Source of the DNA: Lyophyllum atratum
Lineage: Eukaryota > Basidiomycota > Agaricomycetes > Agaricales > Lyophyllaceae
NCBI GenBank assembly: GCA_014905825.1
Contig: JACGCN010000031.1
Location: forward strand, 124,001-188,000
DNA length: 64,000 bases
Direction of reading: 5' to 3'
In this document: positions 21,983 to 34,374 of the stretch, in pieces
Layout: each line of letters opens with the position of its first letter
How positions within the stretch are numbered: the stretch's first letter is position 1
Notes under the pieces: generated by a model
Database searches by the model: none
Told to the model about the DNA's origin: nothing
The model's input: the letters and a program-made list of their open reading frames with translations, nothing else
Translations under genes and position numbers: made by a program

Positions 21983-24070
21983 TTTTCCGTCGTATGGAGG
22001 TGAGTTTGTTACAAGGTAGAGAAAGTTCGGGGTTTTCAATGAGCGGTACCAGACGACGTATGAGCCTTGCCGAGTGCCGAGTTCCGACACATGTAGCGAC
22101 AAGCCTGACCAAATAACAGGTGTTCCTTTTCTGGATCCGTGGCTGTCTAGCATATAACTTTTCAGAAGGAAAATCTCAAAGGAGACCTCAACACTAGATA
22201 TCAAAGACAGCTTAACTACAATTGAAGATGATGAGCGCGAACAAAATTTTCTTAGGACCACCAAATCTAGACACTCAAACCCCCTGCACTCTCCCATCAT
22301 CGGACATGTACCATCGCTAGTAGCGCCGCTGTGCTTCTCACTACTCTCGTAACCGGAAAGTACTCGTCACGCCTCTCCACAAGTAGCGGGGGCCTCCTAG
22401 TCATTATCGTCGGCCTCCCCACCCTCACCAACAACACCTGGCAAACGACCACCTTCATGAAGACGCACACCGCCAAGCTAAAGAAGCCCTGTAGGCTCTA
22501 CGGAAGGAGGAGGACGGCGTCGCTCCTACTATTGAGCGCGGTTAGAGACTCTGGAGCGCTCCGTCAATAGCTCTTCTGCAAACAAGTTGCAGAATGACAG
22601 AGGGAAATTGGCAGCGTCCGAGGCCGCAGTATCCATGACTTCCTTCCAGAATCTGTGGACGAGCGTCAGAAACAGATGAACCAGATGGGCTGTTAGGTGA
22701 GCTACCACCTCCTATGCCTATTCACGGATGTCAGTTCACCCAAGGTCAACAGACGTGAGACGGCCCTGCTTGCGGCCCAAGATGGACTCGGAGAAGAGGC
22801 GGATGGAGTAAATAGTACATATGTACCCATTACCCTGACAGCTAAAGGAGGCCGTAAGGGAATAACTGATTATCCTTTGGATGACACCAACGCGTTTTGG
22901 CGGACTTGACGGCTTGTCGAAGGCAGAGGATGGGAGAGAGCCTGATGAAGATTCCAGAAGGATGTGTATCAATGTCATTGCGTTATCCTTACACACGTAG
23001 CTGTGTTTTACCCTTTAGAGTATGACACTGGGTACGGCGGCGCTGATACCTGAGAACGAATCAAATTAGACCGTAAGATGACGGGCGTGAGGTGTACCTG
23101 CGAGTTGAGGGTGGCTATATTGGATCTCGTAACATGTCACGACTCTTGAAAGAGGCGGCTTTCAACACCTTCAAGAAGAAATTCTGGCCTCGTGGTAGAA
23201 GCGGTGTTATGAATTAGACACTCGAATGACAGATAGGCGGGCTCTCACTTCGAAAGCCCTGGATTCCGCTTCCAGTGTTCACTTGAATGGTCATGCCCAA
23301 GTAGCGAACAACAGGACTGGGCTCAAGCCCTGTCGCCAACTTCATCTTCGCCTTGGTCCACGAGCAGCCCTTCACGGGTTGATGGTGGCGTTGTTGAACC
23401 TCCCTCATGAAGGACGCGATTTGGCTCGCACGCTTGAAACTTCAAAGTTGAAGGCTGTCACGACCCCTTGATAATGAGCACCGCGAATGATCAGTGTACA
23501 AGAATGGAAGGCTTCGAATGAGTCAAGCTTGACTTTGAATCTCAAGATCTTTTTCCTTCGCATCGCAACAGTCGATTCCTAGATTCACGAGGGACCGACA
23601 CGGGCTCCATGCGCCTAAGAAACTGAGCTCTCTTTGCAAAAAACGAGGATATGGATTTCAGATGATGCACGAACAAATCGTGGGCTCGAAGGAGCGGCGA
23701 AAGATGTAAACGCGATGTACGGGCTTACGCACGGGCGATGGCGAAGTGAAGACGGCGACACAGAGGACTGCGAGTTGAAAGAGCTTCACAACCTCTTGCT
23801 GTACCCAAGCGAGTCACTGGGACATTTGGCAAAGATCTCTGTCTCTAACTCACCATTCACGTGAAGTTGAGCGCCTCCATGAACGTAGGCGTAGAAAGTT
23901 TGCGCAACTGAGCTTTTCGGAGTAGTGGGTATTATTGCATTACAGACTTGATTATAATGAATTGGCGGGTGGCGATCGGGATCTGGGGTGAAAGGAGAGA
24001 TAGGATATCCAAGAGTCCCGTAGATATACAGAAGTACGCAGAAGAAATAAGAACCAAGAACGCCCAGATA
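21983..24070. other. Long intergenic stretch, no supported gene
   Basis: Between Mdm35 and the roadblock gene. Frames at 22331-22570 (+), 22736-22996 (-) and 23214-23471 (both strands) are short and lack splice or family support. The 23.2-23.5 kb part has a codon-like pattern on the minus strand (ATGLEPSPVVRYLGMTIQV), but I do not recognise it. Confidence 0.4.
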
Positions 24071-24634
24071 TCATGTTGCCGGATCGTGCAGAACAGCCAA
24101 TACATACCGATCATCTACACCCACATTTGTATAAGTGGCTGGAACGAAAATAGAGACAGCGTACACACCGGGAGAGATCATTATCTCGTGCCGTTTCGTC
24201 CGGATCCTCATAAACCGCACTTCATCCTATTGAAACGCAGGTCAGAAAGCACCAGAGAGTAGGAAACGGCGATTACGCACCCCATCCGTCTCACCCGCAT
24301 GCACCTCCTCTAGTCCGCCCTGCACGCTTTCTACAATACGCCCAATCACGGCTGCGTATTTCCGTCCCTGCTCTCCTTCGAAGATCACGCCTGAGTGCCG
24401 GATGATGCTCACTGGGTGCCCGCGCGATACCAACATGTACCCCAAAACAGACCGGTGTGACGAGAGCATGGCGAGTGTCGATTCTAGTTCGGGCGACATC
24501 GCGGAAGAGGATGAGCTGGGCGTACTCGATGGAGTTGGGCCATTTGGCTGCGAAATGAAAGAGGTACGCGCTGGCGCTGTTGTCATGGACGACGTTGAGG
24601 GAGACAGTGCTGCTTTTGCACTGATGGACTGCAT
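24071..24634 (-). CDS. DYNLRB: Dynein light chain, roadblock/LC7 type
   Basis: Cytoplasmic dynein light chain of the roadblock family. Exons 24634-24281 (354 nt), 24226-24169 (58 nt) and 24114-24071 (44 nt) sum to 152 codons with the stop. After an S/T/P-rich leader the domain begins at LESTLAMLSSHRSVLGYML and continues VSIIRHSGVIFEGEQGRKYA, RIVESVQGGLEEV, then DEVRFMRIRTKRHEIMISP and DDRYVLAVLHDPAT. This is the full roadblock pattern (IRTKKHEIMIAP-like core). The leader of about 45 residues is longer than in animals. An alternative start exists at 24690: ATG is followed at once by GTACGT, and the matching acceptor TGCAG ends at 24629, giving M-SISAK instead of MQSISAK. Confidence 0.93.
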
Positions 24635-24927
24635 TATAATAACAGAAAGTTAGATAAAGGGGAACGCATTGAATACAAAGACGTACCATGGTGGTCTTCG
24701 AGGAGGAGGTTGATATTTGGCGTTGTTATCCCGACACGCCATCCACGTGCTGGCCCGTTTTGTCTCCCGTCACAAATCTATCTGATGGTGCCCGTTCCCC
24801 GAACCGCGTTCAGCGATGCTGCTGCTTGTACGTTTCATCCAGCAAGACATATGCTCAGTTTTCTATCTTGCGCCCAGAGCGCCATGATCATGCGATACTT
24901 GTGCTATACTTTGATCTACAGAAACAA

Positions 24928-25054
24928 GGTGAGATGGCCGAGCGGTCTAAGGCGCCAGACTAAGGATCAAAGCAGCTGCTGCTTATCAGAGTGGGACTCA
25001 CATCCCTCCGATATCTGGTCCTCCGGGGCGTGGGTTCGAATCCCACTCTCATCA
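24928..25054 (+). tRNA. trnL-AAG: tRNA-Leu(AAG) with intron
   Basis: The acceptor stem GGTGAGA (24928-24934) pairs with TCTCATC (25047-25053, one G-U pair), with discriminator A at 25054. The A-box TGGCCGAGCGG is at 24935-24945 and the B-box GGTTCGAATCC at 25033-25043. The anticodon stem CCAGA (24955-24959) pairs with TCTGG (25014-25018). The loop gives C32 T33 then A34 A35 G36, so the anticodon is AAG (reads CTT/CTC Leu). A 47-nt intron (24966-25012) lies directly after position 37, the canonical place. A long variable arm (TCCTCCGGGGC region) fits a class II leucine tRNA. Confidence 0.93.
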
Positions 25055-25058
25055 CTAC

Positions 25059-25064
25059 TTTTTT
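25059..25064 (+). terminator. Pol III T-run terminator
   Basis: Six T residues start 5 nt after the tRNA discriminator base, typical for RNA polymerase III termination. Confidence 0.85.
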
Positions 25065-25447
25065 GTGGAAGTCCCGCATGCTGGTGGCAACTACACCTGT
25101 AGATGGAACTCAAGGACTCAAAAGCTGACGGAAAAAGGAGAGTACGAACTCTAAACATGAGCAGGATTATTTTCGGAGAACATTTTACTTCGCCTTCATC
25201 CACGCAGTGTTGTGCGGCGGGCAACCAAATAGCACCATGATTATATGAATAAGTCATAGGTTATAGAAGTCGACAGGTCCGTGGTAGGAAAAATGTATCA
25301 AGGTCCCTGCGTAACGATGTACTTCAGCTACCAACAACAAGGCCGGGCGAGACAAAAAATACAGCAAATTGTAAGTATAGTGATACAGCGGATTATTGCG
25401 GCGGAATTAGGCGAAGATTAGGTGCAGATTTAAGATAAGCCTAGAGA
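25065..25447. other. Intergenic, no gene seen
   Basis: Between the tRNA and the 3' end of the first P450. Nothing recognised. Confidence 0.5.
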
Positions 25448-27444
25448 TTATGCATGCGACGGACGGGGTGTAATATTAACTTCGAAGGGTTTGATATGGC
25501 TACGTTTGAAAAGTTAGTACAATCGGCAGATAAGGATACAGCAGATATTTACCTAGTGATACCGGGTGTGAACTCAATTTTAGGCAGAGTTTGCCCTGCA
25601 GGAAGAGATATGTCGAATTGCGCAAGGATGCCAGCCATGGCCAACAACATAGTTGTCTCTGCGAAGTTTCTGCCTGCGTTGGGATCAGATCGAATTTCCA
25701 CGGTATTCAAACTGTTGCGCTTACCTGGGCATGTGCGCCGCCCGAACCCAAAGGCATATGGTCTAGGGTCAGGTTGAGAATGTGTGGATGTAATCAAGGA
25801 ACTCTTCGAATCAAGCGAAGTGAACCGCTCTGGGTCGAAACGGAAGGGATTCGAGTACAAGCCTTCGTCGTGCAAAATTGCCCTGTAGTTCGGTCAGGAA
25901 CAACAAAAGACTTTTGAGTGATGTACATACCAGACGTTGGCCATGATGGTAGCGTCTTTGGGAATACGATACCCTTTATACTCATCTTCTTCCGTGACTT
26001 TGTGAGGAAGGGCTGCGTCGACGTTAGCACGCGAATGCTGCCAATAAATCCCAGCCACTTACCGAGGTTGGCAACGGGTGCGTACCGCAGGACTTCTTTC
26101 ATGACTGCTGTCAGGTAATGGAGTTTGCCGAGCTCGGAAGGATGTGGGACATGGTCGCGCCCAACAACTCTGTCCAGTTCTTCTTGAAGCTTGGCGTGGA
26201 CTGCAGGATGCAGCGCCATGAGCATAACAAACGAAAGAAGAGCCGACACCGTCTGATCGATGTCAAGACCTCAGTTGATGAGATCTTCGGAAATCTCTTC
26301 AAAAACGTACCGTATCCCCGGCCCCGGCGTACAGACCGCCAGCGCACCACTTGACGATGTCTTCTTGCTCCGCGTCTACCATATCAGCGCCATTCGGTCG
26401 CAGATGTCGCGAGGTAAATGACTCGGTGAAGCCACCTGTTGCCTATCAGGACGCTTCACGTCAAGGCATGACAGCGCGCGGTATAAAAGAATGCCGTACC
26501 ATCTGTTCTTTGACCCATGCATGTGGAACCCCGGACAACGTATTCAGACGTTGTCGCCACGCCTCACCTTGGCGCTTCCATCCCGCGCCAGGGATGAAGG
26601 AAGGGATGAAGCGAACTGTAGTGTCGTCGTAAGGCGAAGCGATTCTGATTAGAGGTGTGTACTTACTGATGGGTAGATAGTCCACGAGCCATCTGCCAGG
26701 TGCCGTTGCGATTCCTGATATTCTCGAAGCCTCTTCGGCGACCTCGATGAAAGGATCGTCCTCGGTCACCGTATACCCATATGCCATCTTCATGATTACT
26801 GCTGCCGCGTTCCTAGGCCTTTGTTGAGAAAGTGTGCACGAGGTGAGGAGTTAACTGAATAATCTACACACCTCCTAATGTGCTTTTCGTACTTCTCAGG
26901 GCTACACGAGAACCCGTCGAGGAGGGTAGCGACTTCGGATTCTATTAGAGGCCAGAATCCTTGCGTGGCGCGGGCGCTAAGACCCGTTTTCAGGAGTTTA
27001 CGGTACTGCTTATGCCTTGCATCCAGAGAAGAAATGTTGAAAATGGCCTTCTTGCGATCGCAGACTTCGTTGTACATCCAAGATTTAGGACGATCAGAAT
27101 ATATGTTTGCGCGTTTCTCGAGGAGGTCATATACACCAGTGGCATCATTCAGGACAATGATTTGGCGATTGTATACACGGAAAGAGATAATGGAGCCTGC
27201 GTCGTCAGCTGAGATGAGAGTTACTGAATGAAGGAAGGCGCTCACTGTCATATTCCTGAGCCCAGGCATTGTACAGCTTCCACGGTGTTGAGCTCCGAAG
27301 CAAATGTTTGACGCCTGTGAAGAAGTACCCTCGCGGTCCCGGCGGCAGCGGCAAGCGGGCTAAAGGCCGAGCACATAGATATGCAGCTAGAGAGACAATT
27401 ATTCCACACAGAATGTACAGGTAAGTAGCGTCCATGGTCAACAT
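25448..27444 (-). CDS. Cytochrome P450 (OrdA/CYP64-like), gene 1
   Basis: Membrane-anchored microsomal monooxygenase. The N-terminal helix is ATYLYILCGIIVSLAAYL, followed by the proline hinge LPLPPGPRGYF. Later exons give WMYNEVCDRKKAIFN, DARHKQYRKLLKTGL (helix C region) and AYGYTVTEDDPFIEVAEEA. The I-helix AGAGDTT is recovered across an intron near 26285-26235, and ExxR is in VMKEVLRYAPV (about 26100). The PERF-type motif is FRFDPERF and the haem motif FGFGRRTCPG (about 25745-25715), completed across the next intron by RNFAETTMLLAMAG. The final small exon ends SHIKPFEVNITPRP plus three residues and TAA at 25448. All required motifs are present, so it looks intact, with about ten exons. The second methionine (position 4) is an alternative start. 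Substrate unknown. Confidence 0.88.
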
Positions 27445-28372
27445 GAAGTGGGAACACTTGAATCCTACTCACAGCCTTTATATATGGTGTTAGAGTATCT
27501 ACATCCTCTGACGGATGAGCCTCTGGATGAGTCAATTATCGATCACGGAGTGTTAACAGGATACGCAGCCGACGGGGATGGCGGAATGATAGCGTGGGGC
27601 CACGTGTCTGATTCCGCGCCCATGGAATGCACAGCTGCTAACCACCCCAGGGATAGATCGAAACTGGACATTAAATCCGGTAAATTCGCCCGTCGAGGGT
27701 AGCCAGGGGGTTAGGATATTTCCAGGCACAATATTATCCTCGGTGCTTAAATTATTCCATAAACCCTCCGTGCTGGCCTAGAAGCCCGGTCCGCTGTTGA
27801 CAGATTGTGTTGGAATCCATGTTCAGTTGATTGAGGAGGTGAGCTAGTGTTGATAGAGCCACGGCGATGACGCGAGAACGAAACGCGATGATACGTACTA
27901 GACTCGAGTAAGCAACCAGCAAGGTCCGGGAGGTCGGAGAGAATGCATCGTAAGAACCATATACCCAGCGAGTAGACCGAGGAGAAACTTATGGTGGTTG
28001 AGCCCCTTGGAAGGCTATGTACGGTCATCATCGTTTGGAACACCGAGCGCATATCGCAGTCACTTGTCAGGAACAGAGTACGAGTCACAAGCAATACCGG
28101 GCCCATGTTTAACGAAATCCCCGACGCCAAACATCGGTAGCGGACCGAATCCAAATTCGGTCATGCAATTGCTTGTACACCCCGCTTACTCAGTAGAAAT
28201 TATAGCAGGTAAAAGCAAAGTCGTGAATCGTTATAAAGGTTCGTAAGGAGCTTGGGTGCACTATACAAGAATTACAAGGTGCTACTGTACAACAATATGA
28301 CCCAGAATCATTAAGTACACTGGAATTATATCCAGATACAACGAGGACTTGAGATGTCCATTATACAGGTGT
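27445..28372. other. Intergenic between the two P450 genes
   Basis: Upstream region of P450 gene 1 and 3' flank of P450 gene 2. No third gene seen. Confidence 0.5.
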
Positions 28373-30450
28373 TCACAGTCCAAGGACCTCCGCCACTTTA
28401 CTGTGACGCGGGGTCATCTTGACACGGAACGGGACCGGCGAGCGCCCCGAAAGGCCATCATACTCCTTGAGATCGATGGGGTCTCCCGGGATTTCCTCCA
28501 TCGTGAAAGCCCAGAGCATACGAGAAATGGCCAGCCACACCTCGCGCTCTGCGACCCACATTCCAGGGCAGATACGGCGCCTATAAGCGGAGCATGATTG
28601 AGTACAAGGTCATGGGTGCGGGGCAAAGACCAATTCGTACCCGACGCCGAACATCCAGTGATCACGTTCATTTGGGTCGGCGAGGTTGGCTGATTCGGAT
28701 GACGTGGTAGGGTCGTTGATGTATCGCTCGGGCTGTGTAAAGGCGTTCTCATTTAAGATTTGGGGACGGGTCCATAAATATAAGGAGTCCTACCTTAAAA
28801 GTATGGGGATCCGGATGGCGTTGGGGGTCATGGTGCATCGAGTACTAATCATGAACGAGTCAGATGTCTGTGGCCCGTCGAAGATCACTACTTTTGCGCT
28901 TACAGTATTCAATACCACGACCGTGTCCTTTGGGATGAACTGTCCGCGATAGGTGACGTCGTGGGTGTTCACATGGGGTGTGCCCAGCCAGAAGGGGTTA
29001 TGACAACGCTCGACTTCCTGAAGATCGTTTGATCAAATCAGATGTTTCAAGGCCCCAGAAGAAGCGCAGTGTAGACTTACCTTGATGATGGCATGGATGT
29101 AAGGGAGATTCTTCTCATCCTCGACTGTGGGCAAACGATCGCGGCCGACTACACGATCAAGTTCGGCGTGAGCTTTAGCCTGTATTTCAGGATAAGCTGG
29201 GATGAGGGCTGAGAACCACTGCATAATTGAAGCAGTCTGGAAGCAAGGGTGTCAATAGAAGCACCTCGAGATGAGCGGGAATTGACGAACAGTTTCCACA
29301 CCACCAATCATAAACGCCGAGGCGAGAATGGCCATGTCGACATGGTCCAGCCCCTCTTCCTCTTTCGTAAGAATCATAGTCTTAGCTAGACAGTCAGGCA
29401 CCGTTTCGCCACGCTTGAGCTTCTCTTCAATGTCGTTCAGTAACCCTCCATATGTGTCCACCAGATCTGTGTGGAGTTTCTTCCCTCGGGTTATCAGGGA
29501 GTTCGGAAGACGTTGGAGAATTGGGATGAAGTCCACTAAGTTGGATACCGGTCCGGTGGTGTTCCTGGAAGGGGTAAACATGATGATGTGTCAAAGAGTG
29601 TTACCCAATGATTAGATGGGACCGGGACTGTACGGACATGAACTCTCGCGACAGCCTGAGAGCACGTCCAACAAGTGGGTGCTCAATGGCGTCCGTACGA
29701 ATGCCAAAAACGATCGTGAGCATATTGTTGAGCGAACAGCGTCCGGCATGAGGTTGGGGATTGATGGGTGCCATGCCTGCCTCGCCATACTTGTACAGTT
29801 CCTGGACAAGAATGGTAGCCTCGTAGTCAAGGACATTGGTGTATTCCTCGACCGCACGGGGATTAAGCCATGAAGCGGCTATCCTGCGATGTTTCCTCCT
29901 ATATCATGGGGTGTCGTTAGCAACTCTGACAGCGCGCCCGAGCGAAGAGAAGTAGCTACCATCGGTCGTTGTAAGGGGTTGCGGTGATACCACGGCCAGC
30001 GAAGATAGTTTGCGATTTGAGGAACATTTCCTTACGGGACGAGAAGATAGCGCCGTTGGTAACCATAAGATCTTTAACGATCTGAGGGTCTGAGACGACG
30101 ACAAAGAGTTGATTCCCAAGCCACATAGAGTAGAGCGGGCCGAATTTTTTCGCCCAGTGATCGAGAGTGAGCTCGGGATAGTCGGTTAGGAATGGGAATG
30201 AGCCTGCGTAAAGCCCAACAATAGGTAAGAATGTGAATTTAGAATGCTGCAAGGTTTACGCACCGACGATAGGCAGGCCTATGGGGCCATTAGGGATAGG
30301 ATTTCCGTTCTTATCGACGGGTCGTCGCGCGAGGACTACTTTAGAGAAAAGGTAGACAGTCGCGGATACAATTGAAGCAAGAAGGACGATTCCTTGAGAG
30401 AAGGTAGGGATCTGCCAGTGATGCCCATCCACGGGTGAGAAGGACGTCAT
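28373..30450 (-). CDS. Cytochrome P450 (OrdA/CYP64-like), gene 2
   Basis: Second P450, same strand, about 0.9 kb upstream of gene 1. The N-terminal helix is GIVLLASIVSATVYLFSKVV, then NGPIGLPIVGA and, after an intron, GSFPFLTDYPELTLDHWAKK. Helix C region: YNDRWRKHRRIAASWL. The I-helix is the variant ASAFMIGGVET. ExxR lies in EVERCHNPFWLGTPHV. Splicing the intron with donor GTAAGC gives VVLNTYSMHHDPQRHPDP, then FKPERYINDP. The haem motif FGVGRRICPGMW spans the last intron (about 28640-28555). It ends MTPRHSKVAEVLGL with a stop at 28373. It looks intact. It differs from gene 1 in every block, so the pair is not a recent tandem duplicate. Substrate unknown. Confidence 0.88.
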
Positions 30451-31984
30451 GAATGAGGAGGGAGAATAGGAAGCGGGAGAGAGAAGGGAGATGAAGGAGG
30501 GCTGTGGAGGCCTGTGGGGTATTGGAAGGTGGTTGATCTGTACCTCTTTAACTAACCGTTCGATGGCTGTGCTGTATTTTCGGTCTACCCAGAAATGAGA
30601 AAGATAGCTCGCATTCGCAGATTGACCGCGTGGCTCAGGTAAAGGATGGAAAGTCGAGCACCCCAGCGGAAGACATCTGTTGACACTTGAGGAACACTGA
30701 TCGCGGCTGAAAAAACGACGGAGTTACGGAATAGGACGACGATCGAAATTATGTCCAAGAGTACAAATGAAAGTGGGTTTCCTGTTGGAGACTGAGATGA
30801 CGAAGTCTCGACGTCTTTTCCTCCTTTTTTCACACGACAGGCATAATGTTCCTCCGCCCTGATGCTAGAGAAACCCGATTGTGATCAAATCACACAGATC
30901 CGCTTCCCTTGGGCGTTGAAGAAGAATCCGGAAAGGCGCACCACCTGGACGTCGTGAATGTCAACATGTGGAAAGGAATCGGTGCTGAACGAGTTACCAG
31001 GCGATTACGACGACGAACATTTGTCAAAGACAGCCGTCGCTAGTACATACGCGGCAATCCCTTGAGTACAAACAGACCCGAACAGATTTCTGAGTGGGGA
31101 GATCCATGAGCCTCTGCGAAAATCCAACCTTTGGAAGGAGGTGTGGGTCCGTGTGGGTCCATCAATAGGCCGAAGGAAAACGGAGGACCGCCGATGACAC
31201 CGATACCATAATGTCATTCGGGCTGTTACGACAATGGCAGGGACAAGACCCGCGCTTTTGATGAGTGCGACAGCGTCGTTCCGACGGACGTCCCTGCCAC
31301 CGAGGGCCGCATGTCGTTTAGCTTCATCCGAAAAGTAACAAGTCCAACAAAGTTCGTCAGCGCCTCCTACAGTGCGCTTGTGCCGACGATCCTAGGCCCC
31401 GAGGTTTCCCGTGCTGGGTTTCTGATAAGAATTGAGCAATTCGCATCAGGGCACGATAGGGCAGCGATGTTAACAGAAAGTGGGTCCCATAGAAGCTAAA
31501 AGGCGCGTGTTCCTCCAGCTAGTTGGATTAGGGCATGCGTAGCGCATCAGAAAATCTGTGAAAATTTACATGCAACCTTCTTCTGTGGTTCCTCCGTAAG
31601 CTATTTCGATAGCCTCGAACGTTTTTTAGGACAGGATGCAGGTCATGCAAAAGAGTCGTATCATTTGATGATCAGCAGGGCTTGTCACGGAATGAGGCAC
31701 TACGCTGCCAAGCCAAGCCAACCGGCAATCTACGGGAATAGCTCGCTTGCTACCATAAAACGGAACGGTTCGGATTAGCTAATGGTTACCGACTTCTATG
31801 CAGCTCAGCGACACTTGTACCCTGCCACCACCGTGATTCTCCAGTCGCCTGCCTTGTGCTGCAGCGGTTGTAGCAGGATCTACGTAGAGAAAGACGTCGG
31901 GCTCAGGTAAGTAGCAGGATCTACCGATACCTATCCATCAACACTAAGCTGTTACTCCTGTCCAGGTCGCTAGCTTACAGACTT
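30451..31984. other. Intergenic, no gene seen
   Basis: Divergent upstream regions of P450 gene 2 and the HPP gene. GTGTGGGTCC is repeated in tandem at 31138-31157. No supported coding. Confidence 0.45.
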
Positions 31985-32833
31985 ATGCCTCGCCCACACC
32001 GGCTTGCAACTTGGCCATCCTGGCTTTCACGTTGGCTTGGCTATCGCGCCACAGAGCCTCCAAAAAAACCTCAATATATCATTTGGTTTTGGTCTTTCAT
32101 TGGAGCTTTCTGCGGTATCTCGCTCATTCAGGCAGTTTTCGGGCAAGTATCGTACTTTATCCGCCGGGGGGTGCCGTCAATCGTGGCTAGTTATGTGGGT
32201 TTTCACCAACTGGCAGAGCCGTGGCGGTTTAACTTATTCTCTTTAGGGAGCTTCTGCGGTACTCATCTACGGATCCATAGATGCACCACTCGCTCAGCCT
32301 CGTGCACTTCTAGGTGGCCATTTCATTGGAGCGCTCACTGGTGTCTGCATCACGAAGTTGTTCCATCTTCTCCCGGAACAAAAATTCCAAGATCTTCTAT
32401 GGCTAGCCGGATCGCTCTCCTGCGCGGTTTCAATCGTACTTATGCAGATCACCGGGACAATTCACCCTCCTGCAGGTTCGTCATATCTAACCTCCTAGAA
32501 AATGCCTTCATCTAACTCAAGAGTCATGCAGGCGCCACCGCGCTGCTAGCTGCCGTCAACACTGAAGTTCGGGAGATGGGGTGGTACTACCTTCCGGTCA
32601 TTTTACTGACGTCAACACTGGCGCTTGCGGTTGCCCTCCTACTTAACAACATTCAACGACGATACCCTGTCGTTTGGTTTAAGCCTTCTGTCCCGAACCC
32701 GTCTCCGGCGGAAGCAGAGCTCGGAGGACCAGAGACTAGTACGGTTCAGGATGATTCCCCGCAGGATACAGCGCATGGGAGCAGCGACGATAATCTTAGG
32801 CCACCTAAGCAAGAAACGTCTTCGCAGGTTTGA
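31985..32833 (+). CDS. HPP family membrane protein
   Basis: Integral membrane protein of the HPP family, whose plant members are linked to chloroplast nitrite transport; the fungal role is not established. Exons 31985-32194, 32247-32475 and 32532-32833 sum to 247 codons with stop, all in phase. About five membrane segments are visible: IIWFWSFIGAFCGISLIQAV, VPSIVASYGASAVLIYG, LLGGHFIGALTGVCITKLF, LWLAGSLSCAVSIVLMQITG and YLPVILLTSTLALAVALLL. The name-giving motif is GTIHPPAGATALLAAVN, joined across the second intron. The C-terminal tail is hydrophilic and acidic. The order S-Y-G-A-S-A-V-L, A-P-L-A-Q-P-R and G-G-H fits the family closely. Confidence 0.93.
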
Positions 32834-34374
32834 GAAGTCCGTCTTTGGGTATGTTCTGTTCTTCCAAAGAAATTGTCATGGATAATGTTGCCTAACATGT
32901 TTTTCGGATAGATTTTGGATGCATCCAACGCCCCTGAGTGACTTGACCCTCAGCTGACGCGGCGTCTTGGTCGTACGGTATGAATGGTCCGAGATATCCA
33001 GGCGATTTGTTCTCTCTCTATACAGGCTGTAATTTTAGTCATGACAGCCATCGTGGATCCATTCTGTTCACTTCAGTGCCTTGTACTTCGTCTGACAGGT
33101 CCGACAGGTCCAAACTCCATCGGAGTCCAGGTCAGTCATCGAATAGGAGGAGGAACATTAGCGACCTTTGCCACAGCGTGTCGGAGCATGTCCGGCTGCA
33201 TCGGCCCAGGTTCCTTCCTGAGGAACGGATTTGAGGGACCGAAAATTTCCCTCCATCACTAATAACGTCAGGGATTCGGGGACCCGCGTCCCAGGAAGGC
33301 GTTCTAGTACGACTAGTGGCGAGGTGTGAGCGACACTGCGAACGGCTCCCTTCCGTTGAATGACCATGATGTAGAGCACGTTAAGCTATGGCGAATAAAG
33401 AAGTAATTCTAGGGCCATTACAGGTAAGCAATGGGTATTCATTCAAGATCGGGAAGGTTCCCTGGTTTTAGTCTCGAGGACGAGTACAACGTATTAACCT
33501 CTCGGCTCTGTGTAGGACCAGATCATGGCAAGCGGAGAATTATGTGAGCCGGTGGGCATGCACTTGCGAACCATTCGCCCTTTCGCATCATGTGGAAGAA
33601 CATCGCTTGAACCACCGCTCCTGTCAACCACATCGCTCCCGTGGCCCAGAAGGCAAGAACATGGTCATCGGGTAATCAAAGTGGGACCTAAAATAAGTAC
33701 GTCTTGAGGTTAACTTGGTCGTAAGGGATCGATCGACAAAATAGGTAGTGACTCTGACACTAGAAGTTGTAAAGCAGCGGTTCTTCTGGGCATACAATCA
33801 GGCCGCATCCATCAAGTGGCCGATGTCATGACAAGGATAGGCAAAGAACAAGCAAAGATTGCGCTTTGTGACGCTAAAGTTTTTGGCAGGAACTGAGGAG
33901 CCATTCTGGCGAAATGCCTCAATGATCAGGTGGGTTCGCCAGATTGATGATCGTGCAGATGGTGGAAGTTGGACCTACACAGAGTGGTATGTCAAGCCGC
34001 GGGAGCTGTGGGTTCCCTGATGACAGGCAGAAGCAGAATCGCGCAAGAGCAGCATGTAAGGAGCTAGCGTTGTTGGCAGTCGCATGGGTAAACGGAGTAC
34101 CCGACTGGCTGAAGGATAGCGAACAGGAAAAATCATGGATGAGGGCAGCCATTCAAGCTCAACTGCAGCAAGCCACATGTCCATTGGTAAACTAAGAACG
34201 TTCTGAAGCACTAGCTTCATGGGGGTCGAAGTGAGGTGAAGGTTGTAAGGACTTCAGGCCCGCACGAGCCCAATATAGCAACCAACGCCTTCGGAATAAA
34301 ATACTCGCAATCAAAGTAAAATATTTCGGCATCCCAGTTGCGTCACGGTCTTGACCGACTTCGACGCGTGCGGT
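32834..34374. other. Intergenic with possible remnants
   Basis: No complete gene. On the minus strand about 33690-33530 a hydrophobic stretch (HVLAFWATGAMWLTGAVVQA) could be a membrane-protein remnant. On the plus strand 33944-34195 is open (GVPDWLKDSEQEKSWM) but has no recognised homologue or splicing. I treat both as unsupported. Confidence 0.35.

Noticed and set aside
24688..25102. Plus-strand frames over the tRNA
   Set aside because: Their C-terminal ends (MAERSKAPD, WPSGLRRQ) are translations of the tRNA itself.
25448..32833. P450 pair plus HPP gene as a biosynthetic gene cluster
   Set aside because: No synthase, cyclase, NRPS/PKS or regulator is visible nearby; proximity alone is not enough.
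33530..33690. Membrane-protein exon on -
   Set aside because: One hydrophobic stretch without flanking exons or recognised motif.
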